Notes: a model not told the origin generated them from the letters alone. DNA of 64,000 bases from an uncultured Stenotrophomonas sp. (GCF_945952405.1 NZ_CAMFIA010000011.1:87299-151298), one strand, 5' to 3'; shown: positions 15,547 through 25,500, counted from the stretch's first letter. Numbers and translations are program-made.

Positions 15547-16911
15547 TCAGGCGCTGCGCAGGCTCGCCAGCGATTCGGCCTGCAGCCGCTCGTAGATCTC
15601 GAACTCGTCGTTGACCGCTGCGCCCAGCGCCTGCTCGAAGGCCCCGCGGTTGGCATGGGCGGCATACGCCCGCTGTTCTTCACCGCCCAGGTTCGACTGG
15701 AAGATGCCTGCGGCGCTGACCGGCAGGAAGTCCTCGTAGACGATCGGATCGGCCGTGGCCAGGCCGGCGGCCACCAGCACTTCGGCCGGCAGATCGGCCA
15801 CGCGCTCCGGTGCGGTGCGGCCCGCGTCGGTCAGCTGGTAGCGGTAGTAACCCAGCCCTTCCTGGCGCAGGGTGTCATGGTCATCCGGGAAACCGGCAAA
15901 CACCGCCTGCAGGCGCTGGCCGTAGTCGCCATCGGTGCTGCCGGCACCGCCTGCATCGCGTGCCTGCGCCAGCAGCTGGTCATACAGCGCGCGGCCCTTC
16001 GGGGTCAGCGCAAGGCCACGCTGTTCGATCTCGCCGAAGCGCGCGGTATGGGTGCCGGCGTCGCCACCCTCGCCGTGCGGGAAATGTACCGCTTCCTCCA
16101 GCGCCTTGAAGCTGGTCTGGCGCAGCAGGATCGGGCAGGCACGGCGCGGCGGGCCTTCGATCACCGCCTTGGCGGCCATGCCGTGCTCGATCATCGCCGC
16201 CTGCGCCGCATCGATGTCCAGCGTGCGCGGGGTCAGGTGGTTGATGTGCGGGCCACGGAAACTGACCACGTCGGCCACCAGGCGATGCGCCTTGTGCAGC
16301 GCGTGGTAGGTCGGCAGGTCAACGGTGGCATCACCGTGCCAACGGAAGGTTTCCAGTGCCTCGTCAACGAAACGCGCGGCATCGGCCTGCGACAGGCCAC
16401 CGTCATGCTCGGCCTGGTCGATCAGCGCCAGCGCGCCCTCGGTGAAGATCCGGCGGCGGGCAAGGATGGTTGCCGACTCCGCGCGCAGTGCTTCGTCCTC
16501 GATCAGCTCCAGGCGCAGCAGCGAGGTGAACACGCGGAACGGATTCTGCGCCAGCGCGGCGCCGGTCAACGGGCGGAACGCGGTGGAGTGCACCGGCACG
16601 CCGGCCACCGACAGGTCGTAGTAACCGACCGGATACATGCCCATCACCGCGAACAGGCGGCGCAGCGTCGCCAGCTCCTGCACGGTGCCGACGCGGATCG
16701 CGCCGTGGCGCTCTTCATCCAGGCGCGCGCGCTCATCGTTGCGCTGCAGCTGCGCGGCCAGCGCCGGATCCTGCTCCAGCACCTGCGCGTTGATCCGCTC
16801 CACCAGTTCCACCAGCGTGCCGTACAGCGGCACTTCGGTGCGGTACATGCGGGACATGGCCTGTGCGAACAGGCGGCGGATCACATCAGGCGAAACGAAA
16901 GAGGCGCTCAT
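15547..16911 (-). CDS. 2-oxoadipate dioxygenase/decarboxylase (HglS type, DUF1338)
   Basis: A 454-aa non-heme Fe(II) enzyme of the DUF1338/YdcJ family. In Pseudomonas putida, HglS converts 2-oxoadipate to D-2-hydroxyglutarate in lysine catabolism. The known metal and substrate residues of HglS (H70, R74, H226, E294) correspond to H69, R73, H225 and E294 or E296 here (EERHGAIRVG, GPHINHLTPRT, RFGEIEQRG). Other family blocks: GYYDLSVAGVPVHSTAFRPL and NPFRVFTSLLRLELIEDE. No other lysine-degradation genes are near, so it acts as a stand-alone gene. The start ATG at 16911 precedes a SMAG pair region. Confidence 0.9.
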   Translation of the reverse strand: MSASFVSPDVIRRLFAQAMSRMYRTEVPLYGTLVELVERINAQVLEQDPALAAQLQRNDERARLDEERHGAIRVGTVQELATLRRLFAVMGMYPVGYYDLSVAGVPVHSTAFRPLTGAALAQNPFRVFTSLLRLELIEDEALRAESATILARRRIFTEGALALIDQAEHDGGLSQADAARFVDEALETFRWHGDATVDLPTYHALHKAHRLVADVVSFRGPHINHLTPRTLDIDAAQAAMIEHGMAAKAVIEGPPRRACPILLRQTSFKALEEAVHFPHGEGGDAGTHTARFGEIEQRGLALTPKGRALYDQLLAQARDAGGAGSTDGDYGQRLQAVFAGFPDDHDTLRQEGLGYYRYQLTDAGRTAPERVADLPAEVLVAAGLATADPIVYEDFLPVSAAGIFQSNLGGEEQRAYAAHANRGAFEQALGAAVNDEFEIYERLQAESLASLRSA

Positions 16912-17007
16912 CAGTCACTCGATTACGGGAACGGGGAACAGCTCGAACCCGTATTGTCGCCGGAGCGCGCGGTGGCGGCGATATGCAGAGCAACATGAAG
17001 GACACCG

Positions 17008-17080
17008 GTAGTGCCGGCCGCTGGCCGGCAACCTCCGGATGCCTGGAAGGACGCAGTTGCCGGCCAGCGGCCGGCACTAC
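17008..17080. repeat. Inverted SMAG pair; its CTAC end is the stop codon of the adjacent gene
   Basis: Units at 17008-17030 and 17058-17080. The minus-strand reading of the second unit starts GTAG at 17080. The TAG within it (17077-17079) is the stop codon of the gene at 17077-17565. Confidence 0.9.
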
Positions 17081-17565
17081 CGCTTCAGCTGGCGCTTCAG
17101 CGTGGCATCCAGGGTAATCGGCCGGTCCCAATGCCCGTAGCTGGCCACGATGGCGTGGCGCACGGCGCGGTAATGCAGGTTGTCCGGCTTGGTCGGCATG
17201 CGCTTCACCACCGCCTCCCAGCCCCCTTCCGGGTCCTGGCTGAAGGCGCGCACGCTGTCGCGGCAGGTCTGGCCGCTGGCCTTGGCCCAGAAACAGGCGA
17301 AGTAGATATCGGCGGCCTGCCAGCCATGGCTGCTGAACAACGCGCTGATGTAGCCACGCGGCACGTCCGCATAGCGCGACACCTCGTCGAGGAAGGCATC
17401 CGGGTAGCGTTCGGCGTAGTGGTTGATGTCCTGCAGCTGGGCATCGACCCAACCGTCGCCGGTGTCCACCTCATAGGCGGCTGAACGCTCGGCGGTCTGC
17501 TGCGCCAGCACGGTGGCCGGCGCCAGCAGCAGGGACAACAGCAGCGTGCGCAGTCGGGGATTCAT
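17077..17565 (-). CDS. Secreted hypothetical protein
   Basis: A 162-aa protein from MNPRLRTLLLSLLLAPATVLAQQ, a typical signal peptide cut after residue 21. The mature part has ISALFSSHGWQAADIYFACFW and DSVRAFSQDPEGGWEAVVKR, and ends GHWDRPITLDATLKRQLKR. Two Cys residues (FACFW, GQTCRD) may be disulfide-linked. No known domain was recognised, although the overall helical plan is compatible with a small periplasmic protein. The stop codon TAG is donated by the GTAG of a SMAG palindrome. It lies 31 nt downstream of the HAD-hydrolase stop on the same strand and may be co-transcribed. Confidence 0.75.
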   Translation of the reverse strand: MNPRLRTLLLSLLLAPATVLAQQTAERSAAYEVDTGDGWVDAQLQDINHYAERYPDAFLDEVSRYADVPRGYISALFSSHGWQAADIYFACFWAKASGQTCRDSVRAFSQDPEGGWEAVVKRMPTKPDNLHYRAVRHAIVASYGHWDRPITLDATLKRQLKR

Positions 17566-17596
17566 GCGCCGATTCTGCCGCAGCCGCCGCGCCCTG

Positions 17597-18349
17597 TCAG
17601 GCCGCCGCGGCGGCCTTGGCCTCGATCGCAGCCAGTGCGGCGGGCCAGTCGTGGGCAGTATCGGCAGTGACCATGCGCGGTTCGTCGTCGGCCACGCCAT
17701 GCTGGGTCTCATGGGCCCAGGTCACCGCGTACGGGGTATGCACGCCCCAGCCGCCGAGGGTCACCACCGGCTCGATGTCCGAGCGCAACGAGTTGCCGAC
17801 CATCACGAAGCGCTGCATCGGCAGGTCGAATTCGGCCAGCACGCGGGCGTAGGTTTCCGGGTCCTTCTCCGAGACGATCTCGATGCGCGGGAACAGCTCG
17901 GCGAGGTTGGCGACCTTGATCTTGGCTTCCTGGTGGAACAGGTCGCCCTTGGTGATCAGCACCACCGGGTAGTGCTCGGCGATCGCTGCCACCGCTTCAC
18001 GCACCCCGTCGATCAGCTCGACCGGGTGGCGCAGGGTGTCGTGGCCGATATCCAGGATGCGCTGGATATCCCTGGCGTCGATGCGCTGGCCGGTGATGTC
18101 GATGGCCGCTTCGATCATCGACAGGGTCATGCTCTTCACCCCGTAGCCGAAGGTGCCCAGGTGGCGCTGCTGCACTTCCAGCAGGTGGCGCGCGGTCTGG
18201 GTGTCATGCACGTCGACATAGCGCGACAGCAGGTCAAGGTAATCCTGCTCGGCCTTGCGGTAGTAGTCCTCGCTCTTCCACAGCGTATCGTCACCGTCAA
18301 AACCGACCAGGCCGATGGCGCGCGACGGCGCAGGCGTGGGGGTATTCAT
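17597..18349 (-). CDS. HAD-superfamily hydrolase
   Basis: A 250-aa haloacid-dehalogenase-like phosphatase. Motif I is VGFDGDDTLWKSE (nucleophile and acid Asp pair as DGD). Motif II is VLITKGD. Motif III/IV is represented by SEKDPETY and FVMVGNSLRSDIEPVVTLGG. The cap is helical and inserted after motif I, as in the YjjG/CbbY-like subgroup I. The substrate is unknown. ATG 18349 (MNTPTPAPS) was chosen over an upstream in-frame start because it begins just before the conserved domain. DinB-like gene 45 nt upstream on the same strand; likely operon. Confidence 0.85.
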   Translation of the reverse strand: MNTPTPAPSRAIGLVGFDGDDTLWKSEDYYRKAEQDYLDLLSRYVDVHDTQTARHLLEVQQRHLGTFGYGVKSMTLSMIEAAIDITGQRIDARDIQRILDIGHDTLRHPVELIDGVREAVAAIAEHYPVVLITKGDLFHQEAKIKVANLAELFPRIEIVSEKDPETYARVLAEFDLPMQRFVMVGNSLRSDIEPVVTLGGWGVHTPYAVTWAHETQHGVADDEPRMVTADTAHDWPAALAAIEAKAAAAA

Positions 18350-18394
18350 CGCACAAGGATACCCCCGTCCCGGCATGCGGGACACCGGAAGGGC

Positions 18395-18904
18395 TCAGTC
18401 GCCGTGCTGGCGCTGGTAGACCAGCAGGTCCAGTGCCGGGGCCTGCCCGGTCAGTTGGGTCAGCAGGGTATGCACCTGGCCACGATGGTGGGTCTGGTGG
18501 TTGAACCAGTGCGCCAGCCCGGCATCCACCCGTTGCAGCTGCGGTTCGGGCGTGGAGACGCGCCGATAGGCAACGCGGGTGGCGAGTGCGGCCTCCGGGA
18601 GGTCGAGCACGAAGCTGACGATGCCCGCATCTTCCTCGATCCGCGCCTGGCGCAGGGCAGTGAATTCAGTGAACAGCAGCGTGTCCAGTGCATACCCACT
18701 GTCACCCAGCCCGGCCAGCCGGCGCAGCCAGATGCGATCGGTCACCAGCAGGTGGTTGAGGGTGCCCTCGATGGAACCGAAGAACGCCCCGCATGGCCTG
18801 CGGTAGTCCTCCACCGGCAATGGCTCCACTGCCGCGTACAGGCGCTGGTTGGCCCAGGCGTTGTAGCGGGCCATGGCCTCGAAATGGGTCTTGAGGGTTG
18901 CCAT
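18395..18904 (-). CDS. DinB-family putative metal-dependent enzyme
   Basis: A 169-aa four-helix-bundle DinB protein. The three His metal ligands fit the family positions: H51 in GTLNHLLVTDRIW, and the pair in HWFNHQTHHRGQVHTLL near residues 132-144. The start (MATLKTHFEAMARYNAWAN) is the usual DinB N-terminus. Bacterial DinB-like proteins include thiol transferases (bacillithiol or mycothiol dependent) and uncharacterised members, so no substrate can be assigned. It is followed by the HAD hydrolase gene on the same strand. Confidence 0.85.
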   Translation of the reverse strand: MATLKTHFEAMARYNAWANQRLYAAVEPLPVEDYRRPCGAFFGSIEGTLNHLLVTDRIWLRRLAGLGDSGYALDTLLFTEFTALRQARIEEDAGIVSFVLDLPEAALATRVAYRRVSTPEPQLQRVDAGLAHWFNHQTHHRGQVHTLLTQLTGQAPALDLLVYQRQHGD

Positions 18905-18969
18905 CTGCGGAGGAGCATCGTTTACGCCGCCGCTGCCGTCAATGCGGCGGCGCCAGCGGCCGTCGGGCA

Positions 18970-19002
18970 GAAAAAACCCGGGCGGCCATCGCCGCCCGGG
19001 TT
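18970..19002 (-). terminator. Rho-independent terminator of the EF-hand protein gene
   Basis: Minus-strand stem AACCCGGGCGGC / GCCGCCCGGGTT with a GATG loop and a T-run after it, about 23 nt beyond the stop of the EF-hand gene at 19025. Confidence 0.9.
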
Positions 19003-19024
19003 CCCATACGCCCCGAACCTGGTG

Positions 19025-19441
19025 TTACCTGCCCTGTGCGCCCTGCGCGGCGCCACCGGCACCGGCCTGCTGGGCGGCCACATAGGCCTTGTACTCATCG
19101 GCACTCAGCTCGCCGTCCTTGTTGGTATCGGCCTGATCGAACACCTGGGCCAGGCCGGCATTCACCTGTGCCTCGGATTTGCTGATGGTGCCGTTGCCAT
19201 CGGTATCGATACTGGCCCAGGTCTGGCCACCGCCATTGGCCTGCGCCGAGGCCGCTGCGGCCGCATTGGTCGCCTGGTCTGCCGCCTGGCCGGCCTGTGC
19301 CGCTGCCTGCTGGGCCTGCGCCGCTTCGTTCTGCGCATGCGCGGCCTGCTGCTTGGCCGACTGGGCCATCGCCGGGATGGCCAGCACGCTGCCGGCGGCG
19401 ACGATCAGGGCGATCAGGGGCTTGCGGTTGCGAATAGTCAT
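19025..19441 (-). CDS. Secreted EF-hand calcium-binding protein
   Basis: A 138-aa protein with a signal peptide (cleavage after AMA at about residue 26), an Ala/Gln-rich helical segment (about 28-68) with heptad-like spacing, and two canonical EF-hand loops: DTDGNGTISKSE (79-90) and DTNKDGELSADE (105-116). Both loops keep the Asp/Asn/Glu ligands at positions 1, 3, 5 and 12, so calcium binding is likely. Partner and role are unknown. It has its own terminator, and the 230-nt region upstream (19442-19674) holds no other gene that I can see. Confidence 0.85.
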   Translation of the reverse strand: MTIRNRKPLIALIVAAGSVLAIPAMAQSAKQQAAHAQNEAAQAQQAAAQAGQAADQATNAAAAASAQANGGGQTWASIDTDGNGTISKSEAQVNAGLAQVFDQADTNKDGELSADEYKAYVAAQQAGAGGAAQGAQGR

Positions 19442-19674
19442 CAGGGGTGTCTCCTACCGATTGGGTGGTGTTGCGCGGCATGTCTGTTTCCGCACGGCAC
19501 CTACCCTGCCACCGCGTTTCTGAATCGATTTTGCGCCGCGACCAGACTCAACACGCACGGTTAACCACTCACCCGCGCGCATGCGTTAGCGCAGTGGTTA
19601 GCGCGAAGTGAGCGGCTCATAAGATGCACATTCAGCGCCACCGGATTTAACCGGCAGCGAACGAAAAACCTGCG

Positions 19675-20046
19675 TCAGTCGACGTTCTGCGCCGATGACC
19701 GCGAACTGAACATCACCCATCCCAGCGCCACACCGGCAAGCGCGCCGGCGATTTCCAGCACCACTCGGCTGCCGAGTTCGTTCGGATCGTGGATGGTGGC
19801 GAGGAACAGGCGCGCGTACAGCGGCGACTCCAGGCGCACGATGCCCATATAGAACAGCTTCCACGCATCGATGCCTGCGGAGATCACCACCGAGATCACG
19901 CAGGACCAACCGATCGCATGGCCTACCGACCAGTGCAGCAGCCGGCACAGCCGCGACCACAGGAAATACACCAGCAGGCCGACCAGCAGGGCGATGGCGC
20001 CCGCTTCCAGGGTACCGAGCAGGCCGAAGTGCAGGGGAAGGTTCAT
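19675..20046 (-). CDS. Small hypothetical membrane protein
   Basis: A 123-aa protein starting MNLPLHFGLLGTLEAGAIAL, with three likely membrane segments (about residues 8-30, 43-62 and 92-112). A motif-like IHDPNELGSR lies between the second and third. No family was recognised. Codon use matches the neighbours. It has a weak upstream leader and is flanked by a SMAG unit at 20135-20157. Confidence 0.65.
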   Translation of the reverse strand: MNLPLHFGLLGTLEAGAIALLVGLLVYFLWSRLCRLLHWSVGHAIGWSCVISVVISAGIDAWKLFYMGIVRLESPLYARLFLATIHDPNELGSRVVLEIAGALAGVALGWVMFSSRSSAQNVD

Positions 20047-20134
20047 CGGAGGGGCGGCAGGGAGAAGGCGGCCAGTGTAAGGGTATCGGCCGGGTAGCAG
20101 CCCGGTGCGCGCCATCGCAGGCGCGCTGATGTCT

Positions 20135-20157
20135 GTAGATCCACGCCATGCGTGGAC
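20135..20157 (+). repeat. SMAG palindrome, GTAGATCCACGCC subtype
   Basis: GTAGATCCACGCC followed by ATGCGTGGAC. The same subtype recurs at 29790-29812, 46483-46505, 46548-46570, 46628-46650 and, degenerate, at 59491-59513. Next to it, 20181-20230 is a low-complexity stretch built from GTTGCC/TCTGCC hexamers. Confidence 0.85.
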
Positions 20158-20252
20158 GAATCTGCATCGAAAACGCCAGCGGTTGCTTCGGCCGTTGCCT
20201 CTGCCGTTGCCGTTGCCTCTGCCGGTGCAGGGCGCAGCCCTGCCGATACCCC

Positions 20253-20966
20253 CTAAAGCACTGGAACGTCGTAGGCCGTACCGGGATCCGGTTCGGGCTG
20301 CAGGGTGTAGTGCCACCATTCCTGCGGATAGTTGACGAAGCCACGGCGGGCCATCGCTCGCACCAGCTGCTGCCGGTTGGCCTGCTGTGCTGCACTCAGC
20401 CCGTGCGTCCGCGTATGCGCGCGGGGACCGAAGAAGTCGAAGTCGGTGCCCATGTCCAGCGGCGTGCAACGGCCACTGCGGCAGTCCAGCAGGCCGAGAT
20501 CGACGGTGGCGCCACGGCTGTGCCCGGAGCGTTCGGCGATGTAGCCATCAGCCACCAGCTGCGGCTTGTCCAGACCCGGGTACTGCACGGCCTGGCGCGA
20601 GTGTTCGTGCGGATCGTTCACCCAGGCCATGAACGCCTGCACCGAGCGCACCGGCCGGTAGCAGTCGTAGACCCGCAGGCCGAAGCCATCCGCGCGCAGG
20701 TCCTCTTCCACCTGTGCCAGGGCCTTCGCCACCGGCGCCAGCAGATAGCAGGAGGGCGCCTGGTAGCCCGGTACGCGCGCGCCGGTGAAGTTGTCGGTAC
20801 CGGCGTAGCGGATGTCCATCTCGATGCTGGGCGACAGCGTGCGGATCTCGACCAGCCCGGCACTGGCGGCATCGGTGGCTGGCGAGACGCGTACGGGCTC
20901 AGCGGCGCGTGCGCCCGCTGACAGGGCAATCGCCAGTACGAGTGAAATGCAGGTCCTGGAAGTCAT
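20253..20966 (-). CDS. VanX-type D-alanyl-D-alanine dipeptidase (M15D), secreted
   Basis: A 237-aa zinc dipeptidase with a signal peptide (about residues 1-22, cut near ARA-AEP). Zinc and catalytic residues of VanX are visible: SGHSRGATVD gives H149 and D156, and EWWH gives E216 and H219; the substrate-binding Arg lies in DCYRP (R104). Such enzymes split D-Ala-D-Ala. It is the last gene of the leftward operon. Its ATG lies inside the 3' end of the serine-hydrolase gene (68-nt overlap), so translation is coupled. In this setting it probably degrades D-Ala-D-Ala from foreign or own murein rather than giving vancomycin resistance. Confidence 0.92.
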   Translation of the reverse strand: MTSRTCISLVLAIALSAGARAAEPVRVSPATDAASAGLVEIRTLSPSIEMDIRYAGTDNFTGARVPGYQAPSCYLLAPVAKALAQVEEDLRADGFGLRVYDCYRPVRSVQAFMAWVNDPHEHSRQAVQYPGLDKPQLVADGYIAERSGHSRGATVDLGLLDCRSGRCTPLDMGTDFDFFGPRAHTRTHGLSAAQQANRQQLVRAMARRGFVNYPQEWWHYTLQPEPDPGTAYDVPVL

Positions 20967-22452
20967 AGCTGAAGTCGATGTCCGGGTCGATGGCACGCAG
21001 GTCCAGGGTCGGCGGTGTGCCTTCAGCGGGCTGCAGCCACACCTGTGCGTCGTCGCCCAGCGTATCCCAGCGCAGCAGCCAGCGCCCCTCCAGCTGCAGC
21101 ACGCGGCCCTGCAACCTCGGCGATTTGTCCACGCTGAAGCGCAGGCCCTGCGTGCCCGCGCACAGCGAGGCCGGTCCCAGCCAGGGATCGTTGTAGCGTC
21201 CCTGCCAGCGCGGCAGATCGGCACCGCCCGCCGCACGCGCCGCCGCCGTGGCGGGCCGCAACTGGCCCGAGGCCGCGCGCGCCACCTGGTCGGCCTTCAG
21301 CTCGGCCAGGTACGCCATTGCCGGGCGCGCATCGCCCGCAGCGGTGAAGCGCTTCAGCACCGCCTGCATCAGCGCGCTGCGTGCATCCTCGCCTTCGCCA
21401 TTGATCAGCATCACCACACCGACGTTGCGATCCGGCAACAGGGCCAACGATGAATACATGCCCGACAGCGTGCCGGTGTGCGCCACCTTCCACTGCCCGT
21501 CCATGTCCGAGACCCGCCAGCCATAGCCGTAGCCGTAGAAGTGCGCGTTCTCCCAGCGTCGCTGGCGTTCACCCAACGGCATCGGCATGTGCAGGGTCCA
21601 CAGCGTGCGCCGCTGGCCGGCGTCCAGCCAGTCCGGCACCCGTGCTGGATCCAGCAGCACCTGCATCCAGCGCGTCATGTCACGCAGTGAACAGCGGATG
21701 CCGCCCGCGGCCATCGACGGCAGGTCCGGACTGAGCGCAGCGTCGGCATTCACCACCTCGTTGCGATCACCGCGCCAGGCATGCGGTTGCGCCACGTTGC
21801 CCACCTGCTGCACCGGCCACGCGCCAACCTGGCAGCGCGACAGGCCCAGCGGCGCGAACACCTGCTCGCGCATCAGCTGGTCGTAAGGCTTGCCGCCGGC
21901 GGCGGCCGCGACCTCGCCAGCCACCACGTACATCAGGTTGTCGTAGGCGTAGCGGCTGCGGAAGCTGCTGACCGGCTTCAGGTGCGCCAGGCCGGCGATG
22001 ATGTCGGCGCGGGTGAACGCGTTAGGCTCCGGCCACAGCATCAGGTCGCCGGCGCCCAGGCCCAGCCCGCTGTTGTGGATCAGCAGGTCGCGCACCTGCA
22101 TCTGCTGGCCCACCCACGCATCCTGCATGCGGAAGCCGGGCAGGTACCGCTGCACCGGATCGTCCCAGCGCAGCTTGCCCTGCTGCACCAGCCGGGCCAG
22201 CAGGGCCGCGGTCATCGCCTTGCTGTTGGAGGCGATCTTGAACAGCGTGTCCTCGTCGATGCGACCGCCATCGCCACGTGCGCCTTCGGCGTGGCGATAG
22301 ACCACGCGCCCGTCCTCGACCACCGCCAGTGCCAGGCCCGGCAGATGCTCGTGCCGGACCACGCTGGCCACATCAGCATCGATGGACGCGGTGTCGATCG
22401 ATGCGGCGGGGGGAGCGGCCAGTGCGGCCGCCAGGATCAACAGAGGATGCAT
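20899..22452 (-). CDS. Serine beta-lactamase-fold hydrolase (class C/DD-peptidase family), secreted
   Basis: A 517-aa protein with a signal peptide (MHPLLILAAALAAPPAAS). The beta-lactamase/PBP4-type active-site motifs are present: SxxK as S75-N-S-K78 (FKIASNSKAM), YxN as YDN in RYAYDNLMYVV, and HTG in VAHTGTLSGM. A C-terminal domain of about 130 residues follows, as in D-aminopeptidase-type members. The ATG at 22452 begins just before the signal peptide. Within the murein-peptide island it is a candidate D-Ala-releasing carboxypeptidase or D-stereospecific peptidase. Classical beta-lactamase activity is less likely. Confidence 0.87.
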   Translation of the reverse strand: MHPLLILAAALAAPPAASIDTASIDADVASVVRHEHLPGLALAVVEDGRVVYRHAEGARGDGGRIDEDTLFKIASNSKAMTAALLARLVQQGKLRWDDPVQRYLPGFRMQDAWVGQQMQVRDLLIHNSGLGLGAGDLMLWPEPNAFTRADIIAGLAHLKPVSSFRSRYAYDNLMYVVAGEVAAAAGGKPYDQLMREQVFAPLGLSRCQVGAWPVQQVGNVAQPHAWRGDRNEVVNADAALSPDLPSMAAGGIRCSLRDMTRWMQVLLDPARVPDWLDAGQRRTLWTLHMPMPLGERQRRWENAHFYGYGYGWRVSDMDGQWKVAHTGTLSGMYSSLALLPDRNVGVVMLINGEGEDARSALMQAVLKRFTAAGDARPAMAYLAELKADQVARAASGQLRPATAAARAAGGADLPRWQGRYNDPWLGPASLCAGTQGLRFSVDKSPRLQGRVLQLEGRWLLRWDTLGDDAQVWLQPAEGTPPTLDLRAIDPDIDFSYDFQDLHFTRTGDCPVSGRTRR

Positions 22453-22505
22453 GCGGGCGTCCCTCCGGGGCCGCGCCGCCCACCGGGACGGCGCGGGATA
22501 CCGGC

Positions 22506-25500
22506 TCAGAAATTCCAGGTCACCACCAGCTGGGTATAGCGCGGCGCCTGCCAGCGCGTCCCCGTTGCGAAGGTCGCTTCGCGGTACTGGCCGGGCTGCG
22601 CCTCGTAGCGCTGGTGCACGTTGATGGTCTTCTGGTTGTTGAACAGGTTGTACACCGACAGCCGTGCACTGAGGTCGATCCCTTCCACCGGCAGGCGCCA
22701 GGTCACGTTGGCCCCCATGGTCCAGGTCCACGGCAGGCGCCCGAACGCACCGCGCGGGCTGTAGTCGAACTGGCGCTTGTCATACGGGCCCGAGCAGTTG
22801 GCCACGCACAGCCAGCCGGTGCCACCGCCACTGCCTTCGCTGGAGGTGCTGCCACCCGCGATCGTGTCGTTCGGCCACATCACGCCATAGGCGGTGATCG
22901 GGCCACCGGACTGCACCTGCAGCGTGGTGCCGAACGACCACTGCTTGTTCAGCGCATACGCGGCACGCAGCTTGAACTGGTGGCGGAAGTCGTTGAACAG
23001 CACGCCGTAACGCTCGTTGGTGGACGGATGGTCCCAGAACTGGACCATGCCGGTATCGCCGTAGTTGGTATCGGAGTTCACCGGCCCTTCGAAGTTGCCT
23101 TCGCTCTTGGACCACAGGTACGAAGCGTTGAACATCCACTTTTCGTCCCAGGCACGGTCGATCTGGAACTCCAGTGCCTTGTAGGTGCGCTTGGGCTTGG
23201 AATAGCCGACCACCTCGCCGCTGCCGCCCTTGCGATAGCCGCTGTTGGCGGTGTCGATGGTGATCCAGCCTTCGTTGGCGCAGCCGATGCTCTTGTCGCC
23301 CCAGATCGTCAGGCTCTCGCCCGGATTGGCGATCGGCCACAGCGTGCTCGGGGTCGGGCCACACGGCGTGTAGTTGATGCGGATGTCATCCAGCGCGCGG
23401 GTCATGCGCCGGTAGGTGGCGTTGACGCCCCACGACCAGGCCTGGTTGATCATGTTCTGGAAGCCGAGGATGTACTCGTCCTGGTAGACCGCCTTCAGGT
23501 CGCGGTCCACGCTCTGGCGCAGGTCGGCACCGCCGGTGTTCATGCGGGTGTCGGTCGGCCCGATCTGCTGGCCGATGACCGGTGCCATGTACGCCGAGCC
23601 GGTCGGCGAGGTCTTCTGCTCCCAGCCGTTGAGCACGTAGTAGCTGTATTCGTCGGTCAGGCCACCGGCAAAGTTGACGTTGATGTTGTTGGTCACCGGC
23701 AGGTAGTAGCGGCCGGCGTTGCCGAACAGCTTGGTGCTGCCGTCACCGCGCATGTCCCACGAGAAGCCGACCCGTGGTGCGATCAGGTCGTCCATCTTGA
23801 TGAACGCCTTGCCGGCTGCGGTACGGTTCTCGAAGCGATCCCAGCGCACGCCGAGGTTCAGCATCAGGTTCGGTGTGATGTTCCAGATGTCTTCCACGTA
23901 CAGCGCATTGGCTTCGGTCTCGAAAGTGCCGCCCGACCTGCGGTTGCGCGCACGCAGCATCTCGGTGACACCGGCCGGCACATAGGCATTGGCGCCGTCC
24001 CACACCTCATCGCCCGGCCGCGCCACGTACGCGGTGTAGCTCAGCTCGGTGGGGCCCGGATAACGGGTGGACTGCTTGGTGGTCATCAGTTCACGGTCGA
24101 CACCGAAGCGCAGCAGGTGATCGCCCAGCTGCCATTCGAAATCCAGCCGCGCCACGTCACGGGTATCGTCGCGCTCCGCCACCGCCGCACCGGTCGGGTG
24201 GCAGCCGGCGCGCAGGCCCTGCAGCTTGCCCAGGCGCGGGCCATAGGTGCTGTCGGTGAACACCGGGCTGCACGCCTGGTCCAGCGACGAACTGGTGAAG
24301 GCACGCTGCTTGTTCTGGCCGACCATCGCGCGCGCAGTGAAGTTCTGGCCGAAGTGGCCGGTATAGGTCGCCGACCAGTTGCGGCCACCGGTCTCGGTGA
24401 CCGAATCACCGCCCCAGGCGCCCAGCCGGTCGCTGTTCCAGTTGTAGCCGTACGACGCATTGGTGACGTCGCCCTCGTCGGAGAACGCCAGCAGCGCAAG
24501 GCTGTGGTTGTCGTTGATGTTCCAGTCCAGCTTGGTGCCCCAGAAGCCATTGCCGGACGTGTTCTTGAACCAGGTGCTGCCGTCGGACGAGGTGTTGTGG
24601 CCGCGGTCATCGCGGTCCTCGTACATCGCGAACAGGAACAGTTTGTCCTTGATGATCGGTCCCGATCCCCAGACATTGGTCTTCAGGAACGAGTTGTTGT
24701 CGCGGCTGCCATAGGAGTGCGGCGTGCCATCGCGATGGAAGTGGTCGCCCCCGCTGGCGCGCCAGGCGCTCGGCTCGGCGGTCACTTCCACACCGCCCTC
24801 GAATTCGTTGCTGCCCGAACGGGTCACCGCATTGATGACGCCGCCGGTGGAACGACCGAACTCGACCGAGTAACCGCCGGTCTTGACCTGGAATTCCTTG
24901 AAGAAGGCGAATGGCGCAGTGCTGAAGCCACGACGGGTATACATGTCGGTGACGTTCAGGCCGTTGATGAACACCGCGTTCTCGGCCACCGAGGAACCGG
25001 CGAATGACAGGCCGCCGAACGAGGAGTTGCCACCGACCACGCCCGGCGCCATCAGCGCCACCGCGGCGAGGTCCTGCGCCACCGGCAGGCGCGAGATCTC
25101 CTGCCGGTTGATGTTGAACGAGGTCTCGGTGGAGTACACGTCCACCCGGTTGACTACGCGGGTGCCGACCACCTGCAGGGCGTCGAGGTTGGTGACGCCA
25201 CCGCCACTGGCCAGGTTGACCGTGGTGGTACCGCCGACCGCAACGCTGACCGCGACCTGGTCGCCCAGCTTCTGGCCCGCGCGGCTGAGCTGCAGCTGGT
25301 AGTCACCTACCGGCAGCTGGCCCAGGCGATAGCTGCCATCGGCGCCGACCGTCACGCTGCGGGTCAGGCCGGTGCTGCTGCTGACCACGGTCACCTGGTC
25401 GCCGGCGGTGGCGCGGCCCGCCACTGCGCCACTCACGTTCTGTGCCATTGCGATACCGGGCAGCATTGCGCCCAGACACGCTCCCAGGGCGACGCTCAAC

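Noticed and set aside
20253-20966. Vancomycin-resistance vanX
   Set aside because: The enzyme fold is VanX-like, but the host is Gram-negative, the protein is secreted, and vanH/vanA are absent; a murein-degradation role fits better.
20899-22452. Antibiotic-resistance class C beta-lactamase
   Set aside because: The SxxK, YxN and HTG motifs are shared with DD-peptidases and D-aminopeptidases; the extra C-terminal domain and the context argue against a true AmpC.
22278-25007. 909-codon plus-strand frame opposite the TonB receptor
   Set aside because: Antisense shadow of the receptor gene, with no Shine-Dalgarno and no homology visible.
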